DNA of 6,744 bases from Anaerolineaceae bacterium (lineage in GTDB: Bacteria > Chloroflexota > Anaerolineae > Anaerolineales > Anaerolineaceae), in NCBI GenBank assembly GCA_003158355.1, contig PMIV01000103.1, positions 1 to 6,744 of the forward strand, given 5' to 3'. A program made the translations under genes and the position numbers. Under the pieces are notes generated by a model. It made no database searches, was not told the origin of the DNA, and worked only from the letters and a program-made list of their open reading frames with translations. Positions 1-5,099 of the stretch are shown piece by piece. Positions within the stretch are counted from its first letter, which is position 1. Every line of letters starts with the position of its first letter.

Positions 1-480
1 TCCTCCAGAGATAGACCAAGATATTTATACCAGCAGGCCAACCACATATATACCGATTTCGTTATGTATTATTTCAAAACTATACAAATTTAAAGTATCT
101 ACTCACGAGGAGGTGTAGTAAAAGACTAAACATTGGTACTGACTCTAAAAATTTCCAGGGTAAGCCTTAATCAAGCCGTAACAATCCCCGTTTTATAGAT
201 ACCAATAGGCTCGTGCCGTAAAAACGCTCCTCGGTGAATCAATTGAAGTGTGTTGGGGATCGCTTTGTCACTTTGTTCCGCGATGACAGACTAAAAGGTT
301 CTTTTTCATCTACATGAGTAATTTCCTTTTAATTATGTTTTTGAAATATTACCGTAAAGGATCAATAAATTTTAGTTTACCCTTGCGTGATAAATGAGTT
401 AAATTGGATGGGAATAAAGTTTAAGCAGTAGATAGTGTAATAGTGTATACTTTTTATATAAATGATTTGAAAGAATAACC
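1..480. other. AT-rich stretch without a supportable gene
   Basis: No frame gives a protein I can recognise. Two + frames are open from the left edge, ending at stops near 91-93 and 118-120. They could be the tail of an upstream gene or chance, and their translations suggest no family. A strong ribosome-binding-like string (GAGGAGGTG, 107-115) is not followed by a usable start codon. The only structured element I see is the repeat-like block at 253-289. Positions 290-480 are very AT-rich and presumably contained the promoter of the ruined regulator that follows. A TATACT at 446-451 could be its -10 box, but there is no convincing -35. Confidence 0.5.
253..289. repeat. REP-like dispersed palindromic repeat (possible)
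   Basis: The block contains GATCGCTTTGTCACTTTG followed by TTCCGCGATGACAG. It resembles the short intergenic repeats of the form GATTGCTTCGTCAC...TCGCAATGACA that recur in many bacterial genomes. TCGC near its left end and GCGA near its right end are complementary and could close a hairpin. Only one copy is visible in this window, so its repetitive nature is inferred from resemblance and not shown. Confidence 0.35.
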
Positions 481-1184
481 GTAAAAACGCCAACGATTCG
501 CGAAGTAGCAAAATTAGCTATCTATTAACAAACCTTAATCCAGAAACAAGTTGACTGTATTTTGTTAGTTCCAGCTTCTAGCAAAGGGAATCTAATTGAG
601 TTCTTGCGCCAACAAAATGTTCATGTTATGCTTTAGAAGTGCAGTTTACCAAATACGGATGTAAACGTTGTTCATTACGATTCCAAAGACGGGGCATATC
701 AGTTGGTAAGACTATACTTGAATTAGGTCAAAGCAGGATTGCAATTTTACGAGGCCCATTTTGAATATCTTCTGCCGAAGACCCTATGGTAGGTTATAGA
801 CTTGCCTTACAAGAAACAGACCTGGGAATAAAAGATCAATTGGTATTCTCTGGGGATTATTCAGTCGATAGCGGATACCGGATGATTAAAAGATTACTTT
901 CAATGACCCCGAGACCTACCGCAATGTTTGCGAGTAACAACTTCATCGCGATCGGGGCATTAAAAGCACTCCGTGATGCTCAAGTGAGTGTACCTGATGA
1001 AATGTCGGTAGTTGGGTTTGACGATCTTCCTCTGCGATTCGTGGTAGATCCTTTTCTTACTGTGGCAGATCAACCAGCCTACGAAATAGGTCAACGTGCG
1101 ACCTAGAGGCTGCTCGAATATATTGACGGAGAGGCAATCGATGGTATACAAGAAATTGTTTTATCAGTTTCAATTATCGAATAA
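481..1184 (+). pseudogene. LacI-family transcriptional regulator, broken
   Basis: This is the wreck of a sugar-responsive LacI/GalR repressor. From 481 one frame reads KTPTIREVAKLA, the start of the family's helix-turn-helix, but with GTA where a start codon should be. A second frame (525-551) gives LTNLNPETS, the end of the DNA-binding region, so the recognition helix is missing. A third (550-726) gives VDCILLVPASSKGNLIEFL and, after a TAG at 634-636, DVNVVHYDSKDGAYQLV. The frame then shifts near 705-720 to LELGQSRIAILRGPF, a TGA at 762-764 and ISSAEDPMVGYRLALQE. It continues through the effector domain (SVVGFDDLPL, ADQPAYEIGQRAT), meets a TAG at 1104-1106, and ends at TAA 1182-1184. About 80 residues are missing between the DNA-binding part and VDC, giving about 700 bp against about 1 kb for an intact gene. 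Its position before xylA suggests it once controlled pentose genes; this is inference. It cannot make a functional repressor. Confidence 0.88.
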
Positions 1185-1231
1185 AAATCTACCAAAATGG
1201 TATCCTAGTACTGGATTCTACTCTTGACGCT

Positions 1232-1260
1232 GGCCTTTATGGTAAAGACCTGATTTTTTT
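1232..1260 (+). terminator. Candidate intrinsic terminator after the LacI remnant
   Basis: GG-C-CTTTA (1232-1239) pairs with TAAAG-A-CC (1243-1250) around a three-base loop, with one C/A mismatch inside an eight-position stem. Three bases later comes a run of seven T (1254-1260). The arrangement suits a rho-independent terminator about 50 bp downstream of the regulator's stop. The short, imperfect stem makes it weaker than the terminator before carA. Confidence 0.4.
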
Positions 1261-1297
1261 CCTTACCGACCCATCTCAAATGCACGGAAGAGATCTG

Positions 1298-1309
1298 TCG
1301 CAGCTGCGA
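1298..1309. promoter_or_regulatory. Perfect 12-bp palindrome upstream of xylA (operator candidate)
   Basis: TCGCAGCTGCGA is a perfect 12-bp inverted repeat about 55 bp upstream of the presumed xylA -10 box. Palindromes of this size in such a position are often repressor operators. The sequence lacks the central CG step typical of many LacI-family sites, so I cannot link it to the broken regulator next door. It could also be chance. Confidence 0.2.
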
Positions 1310-1364
1310 TCTAGCCCCGGATACCAAATCCGAAATCCCGCCAATGTAATTTGAGTATAAAATA

Positions 1365-1370
1365 TATAAT
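1365..1370 (+). promoter_or_regulatory. Candidate -10 box of the xylA promoter
   Basis: TATAAT is an exact consensus -10 hexamer in an AT-rich stretch 30 bp before the xylA start. The hexamer 17 bp upstream (CAATGT, 1342-1347) is a poor -35, and TTGAGT at 1351-1356 is too close to serve. The promoter would therefore need an activator or be weak. An overlapping alternative -10 is TATAAA at 1357-1362. The predicted transcript would start near 1377, leaving a leader of about 24 nt. Confidence 0.35.
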
Positions 1371-1387
1371 GATCAATAATTTAAATT

Positions 1388-1392
1388 AAGGA
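1388..1392 (+). promoter_or_regulatory. xylA ribosome binding site that decides the start
   Basis: AAGGA at 1388-1392 lies 8 nt before the ATG at 1401, ideal Shine-Dalgarno spacing. An in-frame ATG at 1392 overlaps this motif and has no motif of its own at a workable distance, so 1401 is preferred. Confidence 0.7.
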
Positions 1393-1400
1393 TGATTCTA

Positions 1401-2705
1401 ATGGAAAATTATAAGGATATTACAAAGGTTGTATACAATCCCAAATCGACTTCCGCTTTTGCATTCCGCTTCTATAACCCCGACGAGATCATAGCAGGTA
1501 AGTCCATGAGCGACCAGCTAAAGTTTGCAATGAGCTACTGGCATACGATCGATGCTGCAGGTACAGATATGTTTGGCGGAGACACAATGGATAAAAACTT
1601 CGGCAAAGCCGGGGTTGAAAGATACATAGCCAAAGCAGATTTTGCCTTTGAACTAATGAATAAACTGCAAATCGAGTATTACTGTTTTCATGATGCCGAT
1701 ATCGCCCCACAGGGTGAGTCATTGGCAGAAAACATTAAGAATCAAAATAAAATTGTTGAATACCTTGAAACTCTTCAAACGAAACATGGCAAGAAATTGC
1801 TTTGGAATACTGCAAACAATTTCGGCGATAAAAAGTTTATGGCCGGTGCAGCCACAAGCCCTAACGCCGACGTATTTGCATTGGCAGCAGCCAAGGTCAA
1901 ATGGGGACTCGATACCGCAAAGCGTCTCGGCGCGTCAGGCTATGTTTTCTGGGGCGGCAGAGAAGGTTATGATACCTTGCTAAACACCGATATGGGCCTC
2001 GAACTTGACAACCTTGCACGTTTCATGCACCTGGCGGTGGATTATAAGCACAAGATCGGGTTCAAAGGTGCATTCTACATCGAGCCCAAACCAAAGGAAC
2101 CTACCAAACACCAGTATGATTTCGATGCAGCCACCTGCATGAATTTCCTTCGCAAGTATGATCTTGAGAATGAATTCAAGTTGAACATCGAAGCAAACCA
2201 CGCAACACTTGCCACTCATACATTCCAGCATGAGCTGCGTACTGCCGCAGTGAATAATGCCTTTGGATCGATCGATGCGAATCAGGGAGACTTGCTTCTC
2301 GGTTGGGACACTGATCAATTTCCAACAAATGTTTACGATACAACCCTTTGTATGTACGAAGTTCTCAAAGCGGGTGGATTCACCTCTGGTGGTCTGAATT
2401 TCGACGCTAAGACACGACGGCAGAGCAATACATTTGAAGATATCCTGCTTGCGTATATTGCAGGGATGGATAGCTTCGCGCTCGGCCTGCGAATGGCAGA
2501 CAAACTGATCCGCGATGGACGCATCGATAAATTCATGCATGAACGCTACGCGAGTTATGAAAGTGGCATTGGCAAAAAGATCGTGGACGGTGCAACCAAT
2601 TTTGACGAGCTATCCACTTATGCGCTCGCACACGAAAATATCCAGGTTGCCAGCGGGCGGCAGGAGTATCTTGAATCAGTCTTGAACGAAATCTTATTCA
2701 ATTGA
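1401..2705 (+). CDS. xylA: Xylose isomerase, class II
   Basis: Cytoplasmic enzyme interconverting D-xylose and D-xylulose (and D-glucose and D-fructose), the first step of the isomerase pathway of xylose use. It has 434 residues from the start at 1401, full length for class II; the alternative ATG at 1392 adds three. In the 434-residue numbering, the TIM-barrel landmarks are [14 protein letters not shown] near 47-60, [10 protein letters not shown] near 96-105 with catalytic His97 and Asp100, and [10 protein letters not shown] near 182-191. Metal and substrate ligands are Glu228, Lys230, Glu264, His267, Asp292, Asp303, Asp305 and Asp335. All match the known class II set, so the enzyme should be active with two divalent metals, typically Mg, Mn or Co. 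No signal peptide is visible. The gene stands alone: the regulator before it and the xylulokinase behind it are both broken. Family assignment is certain. Whether xylose or another aldose is its real substrate in this organism cannot be read from sequence. Confidence 0.98.
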   Translation: MENYKDITKVVYNPKSTSAFAFRFYNPDEIIAGKSMSDQLKFAMSYWHTIDAAGTDMFGGDTMDKNFGKAGVERYIAKADFAFELMNKLQIEYYCFHDADIAPQGESLAENIKNQNKIVEYLETLQTKHGKKLLWNTANNFGDKKFMAGAATSPNADVFALAAAKVKWGLDTAKRLGASGYVFWGGREGYDTLLNTDMGLELDNLARFMHLAVDYKHKIGFKGAFYIEPKPKEPTKHQYDFDAATCMNFLRKYDLENEFKLNIEANHATLATHTFQHELRTAAVNNAFGSIDANQGDLLLGWDTDQFPTNVYDTTLCMYEVLKAGGFTSGGLNFDAKTRRQSNTFEDILLAYIAGMDSFALGLRMADKLIRDGRIDKFMHERYASYESGIGKKIVDGATNFDELSTYALAHENIQVASGRQEYLESVLNEILFN

Positions 2706-2885
2706 TCCGGTGGATCTGGGTATTGCCGAAGAGATTTCTTCTGTAAATGCTTTAGACGACCCAGCGAACAGCGATCTTGGACCCGGCTTTCGTGCTTGAT
2801 CCAATTCAGTTAACAGCCAAATGAAATGGATCAATGCGTTCCCTTGTCCGGGTAAATGCATGGATCTGTATTTGTAGACAAAAAC
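2701..2885 (+). pseudogene. xylB: Xylulokinase (FGGY kinase) N-terminal remnant
   Basis: Fragments of a xylulokinase N-terminus lie in the expected order but in three different frames. Frame from 2701: VDLG...SSVNAL, resembling the family's first phosphate-binding strand (IDLGTSSVKAL). Then PGF (2783-2790) continues after a +1 shift as VLDPIQ (2792-2809), resembling PGW.EQDPE. Finally 2838-2885 reads VPLSG, a stop TAA at 2853-2855 where CAA (Gln) is expected, then MHGSVFVDKN. This matches the conserved GLSGQMHG.V.LD motif with its substrate-binding Gln-Met-His. DLG and MHG are about 47 codons apart instead of about 70, so internal deletions have occurred too. Nothing after 2885 resembles the rest of the roughly 500-residue kinase. 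It starts immediately behind xylA, the usual xylAB order. The MHG motif is strong evidence; the two earlier segments would be weak alone. Confidence 0.68.
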
Positions 2886-2925
2886 GCAGCCAATCACACA
2901 AGGAGTACGATAGTGATTGGCTGCG
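2877..2925 (-). terminator. Intrinsic terminator on the minus strand
   Basis: A perfect 13-bp inverted repeat, CGCAGCCAATCAC (2885-2897) and GTGATTGGCTGCG (2913-2925), flanks a 15-nt loop. On the minus strand the stem is followed at once by TTTTTG (complement of 2879-2884), the layout of a rho-independent terminator. On the + strand no T run follows, so it is not a standard terminator for xylA. No minus-strand gene is visible to its right in the window. It may be left over from a deleted gene, or it may stop antisense transcripts from running into xylA. Confidence 0.5.
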
Positions 2926-3019
2926 GCACAAAATCACCCCAAAGGTTAAAGATTTTCCTACCTTAACAAGTGAATAAAAAGATCTTAACCTGAAGTATGA
3001 AAGATAAAACAGTATTAGA

Positions 3020-3574
3020 ATGACCTTATTGTTTTATCCTAAATTTCGAGGAATTCATATTTCAAATGTAATTAACCTCCCAAATAATAAATCCCCTTTA
3101 ATTAAAGCGATTCGCGATCTATTTGAACATAGAGCTTTATGGCTGTATTTCTTATATGAAGAAGATGCCAAAGAAGGGATTAACCTTGAACCGATCGCCA
3201 GAAAAGCCATAAATCGCTGTGGAATTTATCAGGGTAATAATTTGTTCGCCAAGGGAAAATCAAAGAGCTTAACCACCCTTAAAAAACAACTCTTTAGTTC
3301 CGTTGGTCAAAAAGTTTTCGAAATGGAAATCATCGAAAGCACTAACAAGGCTTTAAATATTGATTTTCATTATTGCCCGCTTGTAAATGCCTGGCAGAAA
3401 CAAAATTGCAGCGATGCTGACCTCGATAAGCTTTGCGACATTGCCATGTGCGGTGACAGGGGAATTGCTGAAACTTTTGGTGCCAGGATAGATCTACAAA
3501 AAACAATAGCTAAAGGCGATCGGGTTTGTGAACTGCGATTCCATAATGTGGTTGCCGAAACGGTTTCGAAATAA
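3020..3574 (+). CDS. ATC hydrolase family protein (L-2-amino-thiazoline-4-carboxylic acid hydrolase-like)
   Basis: A 184-residue protein without signal peptide or membrane segments. The C-terminal half carries the family pattern: FHYCPLVNAW (116-125), then Cys130, LCDIAMCGDRGIA (138-150), KTIAKGDRVC (161-170) and ELRF. EHRALWLYFLYEEDAKEG (36-53) and RKAINRCG (61-68) match the N-terminal helical part. The founding member opens the thiazoline ring of L-ATC on the way to cysteine. Most relatives are uncharacterised and may act on other substrates, so I give the family and not the reaction. The Cys, Asp-Arg and Gly-Asp residues are conserved here; a catalytic role for them is inference. No Shine-Dalgarno motif precedes the ATG at 3020. 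A short frame from ATG 2997 (MKDKTVLE) ends in a TGA that overlaps this ATG, so the true N-terminus is uncertain. Codon use is more AT-rich than in carAB. It has no functional link to its neighbours that I can see. Confidence 0.72.
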   Translation: MTLLFYPKFRGIHISNVINLPNNKSPLIKAIRDLFEHRALWLYFLYEEDAKEGINLEPIARKAINRCGIYQGNNLFAKGKSKSLTTLKKQLFSSVGQKVFEMEIIESTNKALNIDFHYCPLVNAWQKQNCSDADLDKLCDIAMCGDRGIAETFGARIDLQKTIAKGDRVCELRFHNVVAETVSK

Positions 3575-3613
3575 AGTTCATTGGCTTTACGATCCCAATT
3601 TATAAAGTGAACT
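3575..3613 (+). terminator. Hairpin just after the ATC hydrolase-like gene
   Basis: AGTTCA (3575-3580) pairs with TGAACT (3608-3613), and inside it CTTTA (3585-3589) pairs with TAAAG (3603-3607), with a four-base bulge on the left. It begins at the base after the stop codon. No T run follows, so it is not a canonical intrinsic terminator. It may protect the transcript end or help termination by another route. Confidence 0.25.
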
Positions 3614-3731
3614 GATGCAGTGTTTAAAAAATTCGTTTTCTCTTTGAATGAATTATTTCAACTTAATTAACTCAGAAATATTAACGATATTAAATAATTG
3701 TTCCTTGAATTGATATGTTTGGTTTTTTCAT

Positions 3732-3759
3732 TTGACTTTTGCACTGTTTATGATAAAAT
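3732..3759 (+). promoter_or_regulatory. Promoter of the carAB leader
   Basis: TTGACT (3732-3737) and TAAAAT (3754-3759) are each one base from the sigma-70 consensus and are 16 bp apart. TG at 3751-3752 completes an extended -10 motif. The predicted transcript start is about 3766-3767, only about 3-4 nt before the leader ATG at 3770. Confidence 0.7.
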
Positions 3760-3769
3760 AATTGCCAAC

Positions 3770-3862
3770 ATGTCTAGACAATACGATCTCCTCCGAGTCC
3801 GAAGCGTCCGACCCCTTTTTCCGCGAGAAGGCTGGTGCTTTTGGTTTTGGAGCATAGTATAA
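3770..3862 (+). CDS. Putative arginine-rich attenuator leader peptide of carAB
   Basis: A 30-codon frame, ATG to TAA, between the car promoter and a strong terminator. Residues 9-14 read RVRSVR, with further arginines at 3 and 19. Four of the five Arg codons are CGA, whereas none of the 16 Arg codons of carA is CGA. The C-terminal part is aromatic (WCFWFW, 22-27). No ribosome binding site precedes it, but the predicted transcript begins about 3-4 nt before the ATG, as in leaderless mRNAs. I infer a sensor peptide: slow decoding of the CGA cluster when charged arginine tRNA is short would alter folding of the RNA downstream. carAB supplies carbamoyl phosphate for arginine, which fits. It matches no named leader peptide I know, so the call rests on layout, codon choice and pairing potential. 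The alternative is a chance short frame. Confidence 0.55.
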   Translation: MSRQYDLLRVRSVRPLFPREGWCFWFWSIV

Positions 3863-3911
3863 TTGTCAGAAACCATTTGGCAAATCCAATGAATTAAAGA
3901 CAGTCCTTCTC
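3814..3911 (+). promoter_or_regulatory. Mutually exclusive leader pairings (attenuator switch)
   Basis: Three short segments compete. Segment 1, CCTTTTT (3814-3820), can pair with segment 2, GAGAAGG (3825-3831), as a local hairpin with a CCGC loop that includes two G-U pairs. Segment 2 can instead pair perfectly over 7 bp with segment 3, CCTTCTC (3905-3911), which is the base of the terminator's 5' arm plus part of its loop. Pairing 2:3 would block the terminator; pairing 1:2 would let it form. A ribosome stalled at Arg codon 14 (3809-3811) would cover segment 1 and free segment 2, favouring read-through into carA. The complementarity is seen directly; the switching is inference. Confidence 0.45.
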
Positions 3912-3930
3912 CTCGAAGGACTGTCTTTTT
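3896..3930 (+). terminator. Strong intrinsic terminator upstream of carA (attenuator)
   Basis: A perfect 14-bp stem, AAAGACAGTCCTTC (3896-3909) with GAAGGACTGTCTTT (3915-3928), has a five-base loop and a T run at 3926-3930. It lies between the car promoter and the carA ribosome binding site, so unregulated it would stop most carAB transcription. This implies control by read-through. Confidence 0.88.
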
Positions 3931-3941
3931 ATCTACCTACT

Positions 3942-3948
3942 AAAGGAG
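3942..3948 (+). promoter_or_regulatory. carA ribosome binding site
   Basis: AAAGGAG lies 11 nt before the carA ATG, a strong Shine-Dalgarno match with slightly long spacing. It lies just past the terminator's T run, so it is transcribed only after read-through. CTCCT at 3788-3792 in the leader frame is complementary to its AGGAG, a possible extra contact that I would not weight heavily. Confidence 0.75.
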
Positions 3949-3959
3949 CAATCATTATT

Positions 3960-5099
3960 ATGAAAGCAGCAACTCTTGTATTACAGGACGGAACAATCAT
4001 CGAAGGTCAAGGCTTCGGAGCCGAAACAGACGCTGTCTTCGAGCTGGTTTTTAACACCAGCATGACCGGTTATCAAGAGATCATCACTGACCCATCGTAC
4101 CGCGGACAGGGCATCCTCTTCACCACCCCTCATATTGGCAACGTGGGCATCAATTTGGAGGATAACGAATCAGGCCGGCCGCAAGTATCGGCTGTGGTCA
4201 TTAGCAGCCTTAGCCCGGAGGTTTCCAACTGGCGGGCGGCAATGACCCTTTCGGATTGGCTGACCATGCACGGAGTCCCCGGCATCAGCGGCGTCGATAC
4301 GCGCTGGCTGACCCGCAAGCTGCGCGATGGGGGTACCCAAAAAGCCGCCCTTTCCACAAAGGGCACCCCAGCCAAAGAATTGCTGCAGCGCGTTCAAGAC
4401 TGGCCCGGCCTGGACGGCATGGATATGGTGGAGGAGGTCACCTGCGCGGAACCCTGGCTCTGGCAAGGGGACGCCGGCAGTTCGTGGGTTCCACCCATTG
4501 AAGATGCAAAAAACTGTGCCATCGCGGTTTATGATTTCGGGGTCAAACGGAATATTCTCCGCCGCCTGGCGGGCTATGGCGCTCAGGTCAAGGTCTTCCC
4601 GGCCTACACTCCCGCGAAGGATGTGCTTTCACTACATCCGGATGGCGTCTTCCTCTCCAATGGTCCCGGAGATCCTGCGGGGTTACCCGGTTTGGTGCAA
4701 ACCGTACGCGAACTGCTGGCTAGCAGTGTGCCGCTCTTTGGAATTTGCCTTGGTCACCAGTTGATCGGCCGCGCTCTGAATGCAGACACCTGTCGTCTGA
4801 AATTTGGTCACCACGGCGGCAACCATCCTGTTCAATATCTGCCGACCGGGAAAATTTTGATCACTGCCCAGAACCATAACTACTGCGTGATCCCGGAAGA
4901 TCTCAACCCCGCCGAGGTAGAGATCACCTACCGCAGCCTCAACGACGGCTCATTGGAAGGAATGCGTTTGAAAAACAAACCTGTTTTCAGCGTTCAATTT
5001 CACCCTGAGGCAGCGCCTGGTCCGCACGACGGAGCCGATATTTTTGCCGAATTCTTTACCCTGATCGATAACGCGAGGAACCATGCCCAAACAAACTGA
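3960..5099 (+). CDS. carA: Carbamoyl-phosphate synthase small (glutaminase) subunit
   Basis: Hydrolyses glutamine and passes ammonia through a tunnel to CarB, which makes carbamoyl phosphate for arginine and pyrimidine synthesis in the cytoplasm. It has 379 residues, normal for the family. The N-terminal CarA domain spans about 1-150 ([17 protein letters not shown] at 31-47; [15 protein letters not shown] at 111-125). The class I glutamine amidotransferase domain spans about 187-370: NGPGDP (234-239), the nucleophile Cys263 in [17 protein letters not shown] (281-290), ITAQNH (301-306), and the His348/Glu350 pair in FHPE. The catalytic triad is complete. The start is supported by the AAAGGAG motif and the usual N-terminus. 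It overlaps carB by 17 nt, implying translational coupling, and lies behind an attenuator-like terminator. Arg codons are mainly CGC and CGG, matching carB and unlike the leader peptide. Confidence 0.98.
   Translation: MKAATLVLQDGTIIEGQGFGAETDAVFELVFNTSMTGYQEIITDPSYRGQGILFTTPHIGNVGINLEDNESGRPQVSAVVISSLSPEVSNWRAAMTLSDWLTMHGVPGISGVDTRWLTRKLRDGGTQKAALSTKGTPAKELLQRVQDWPGLDGMDMVEEVTCAEPWLWQGDAGSSWVPPIEDAKNCAIAVYDFGVKRNILRRLAGYGAQVKVFPAYTPAKDVLSLHPDGVFLSNGPGDPAGLPGLVQTVRELLASSVPLFGICLGHQLIGRALNADTCRLKFGHHGGNHPVQYLPTGKILITAQNHNYCVIPEDLNPAEVEITYRSLNDGSLEGMRLKNKPVFSVQFHPEAAPGPHDGADIFAEFFTLIDNARNHAQTN

Noticed and set aside
107..115. Strong ribosome-binding-like GAGGAGGTG
   Set aside because: No start codon follows at a workable distance, and the frames behind it close quickly.
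1392..1400. ATG at 1392 as the xylA start
   Set aside because: It overlaps the only Shine-Dalgarno motif, which is ideally spaced for the ATG at 1401; the extra three residues are not expected for the family.
1980..2540. 186-residue open frame on the minus strand inside xylA
   Set aside because: It is the antisense shadow of a certain gene, with no recognisable protein features.
2943..2991. AGGTTAA/TTAACCT inverted repeat before the ATC hydrolase-like gene, as a riboswitch or operator
   Set aside because: The stem is short with a large loop in an AT-rich stretch; no riboswitch class or regulator site is recognisable.
3556..3568. CGAAAC-G-GTTTCG palindrome at the end of the ATC hydrolase-like gene
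   Set aside because: It is inside the coding frame, the one-base centre leaves no room for an RNA loop without melting pairs, and no T run follows.
3644..3661. Imperfect inverted repeat TTGAA...TTCAA upstream of the car promoter, as an ArgR box
   Set aside because: The half-sites are spaced about two bases too far apart for the ARG-box pattern, and it lies about 70 bp or more from the -35 in an AT-rich stretch where such dyads arise by chance.
3858..3863. Exact TATAAT overlapping the stop of the leader frame, as a second carAB promoter
   Set aside because: No acceptable -35 lies 16-18 bp upstream. It remains possible as a weak internal start, but I do not list it as a promoter.
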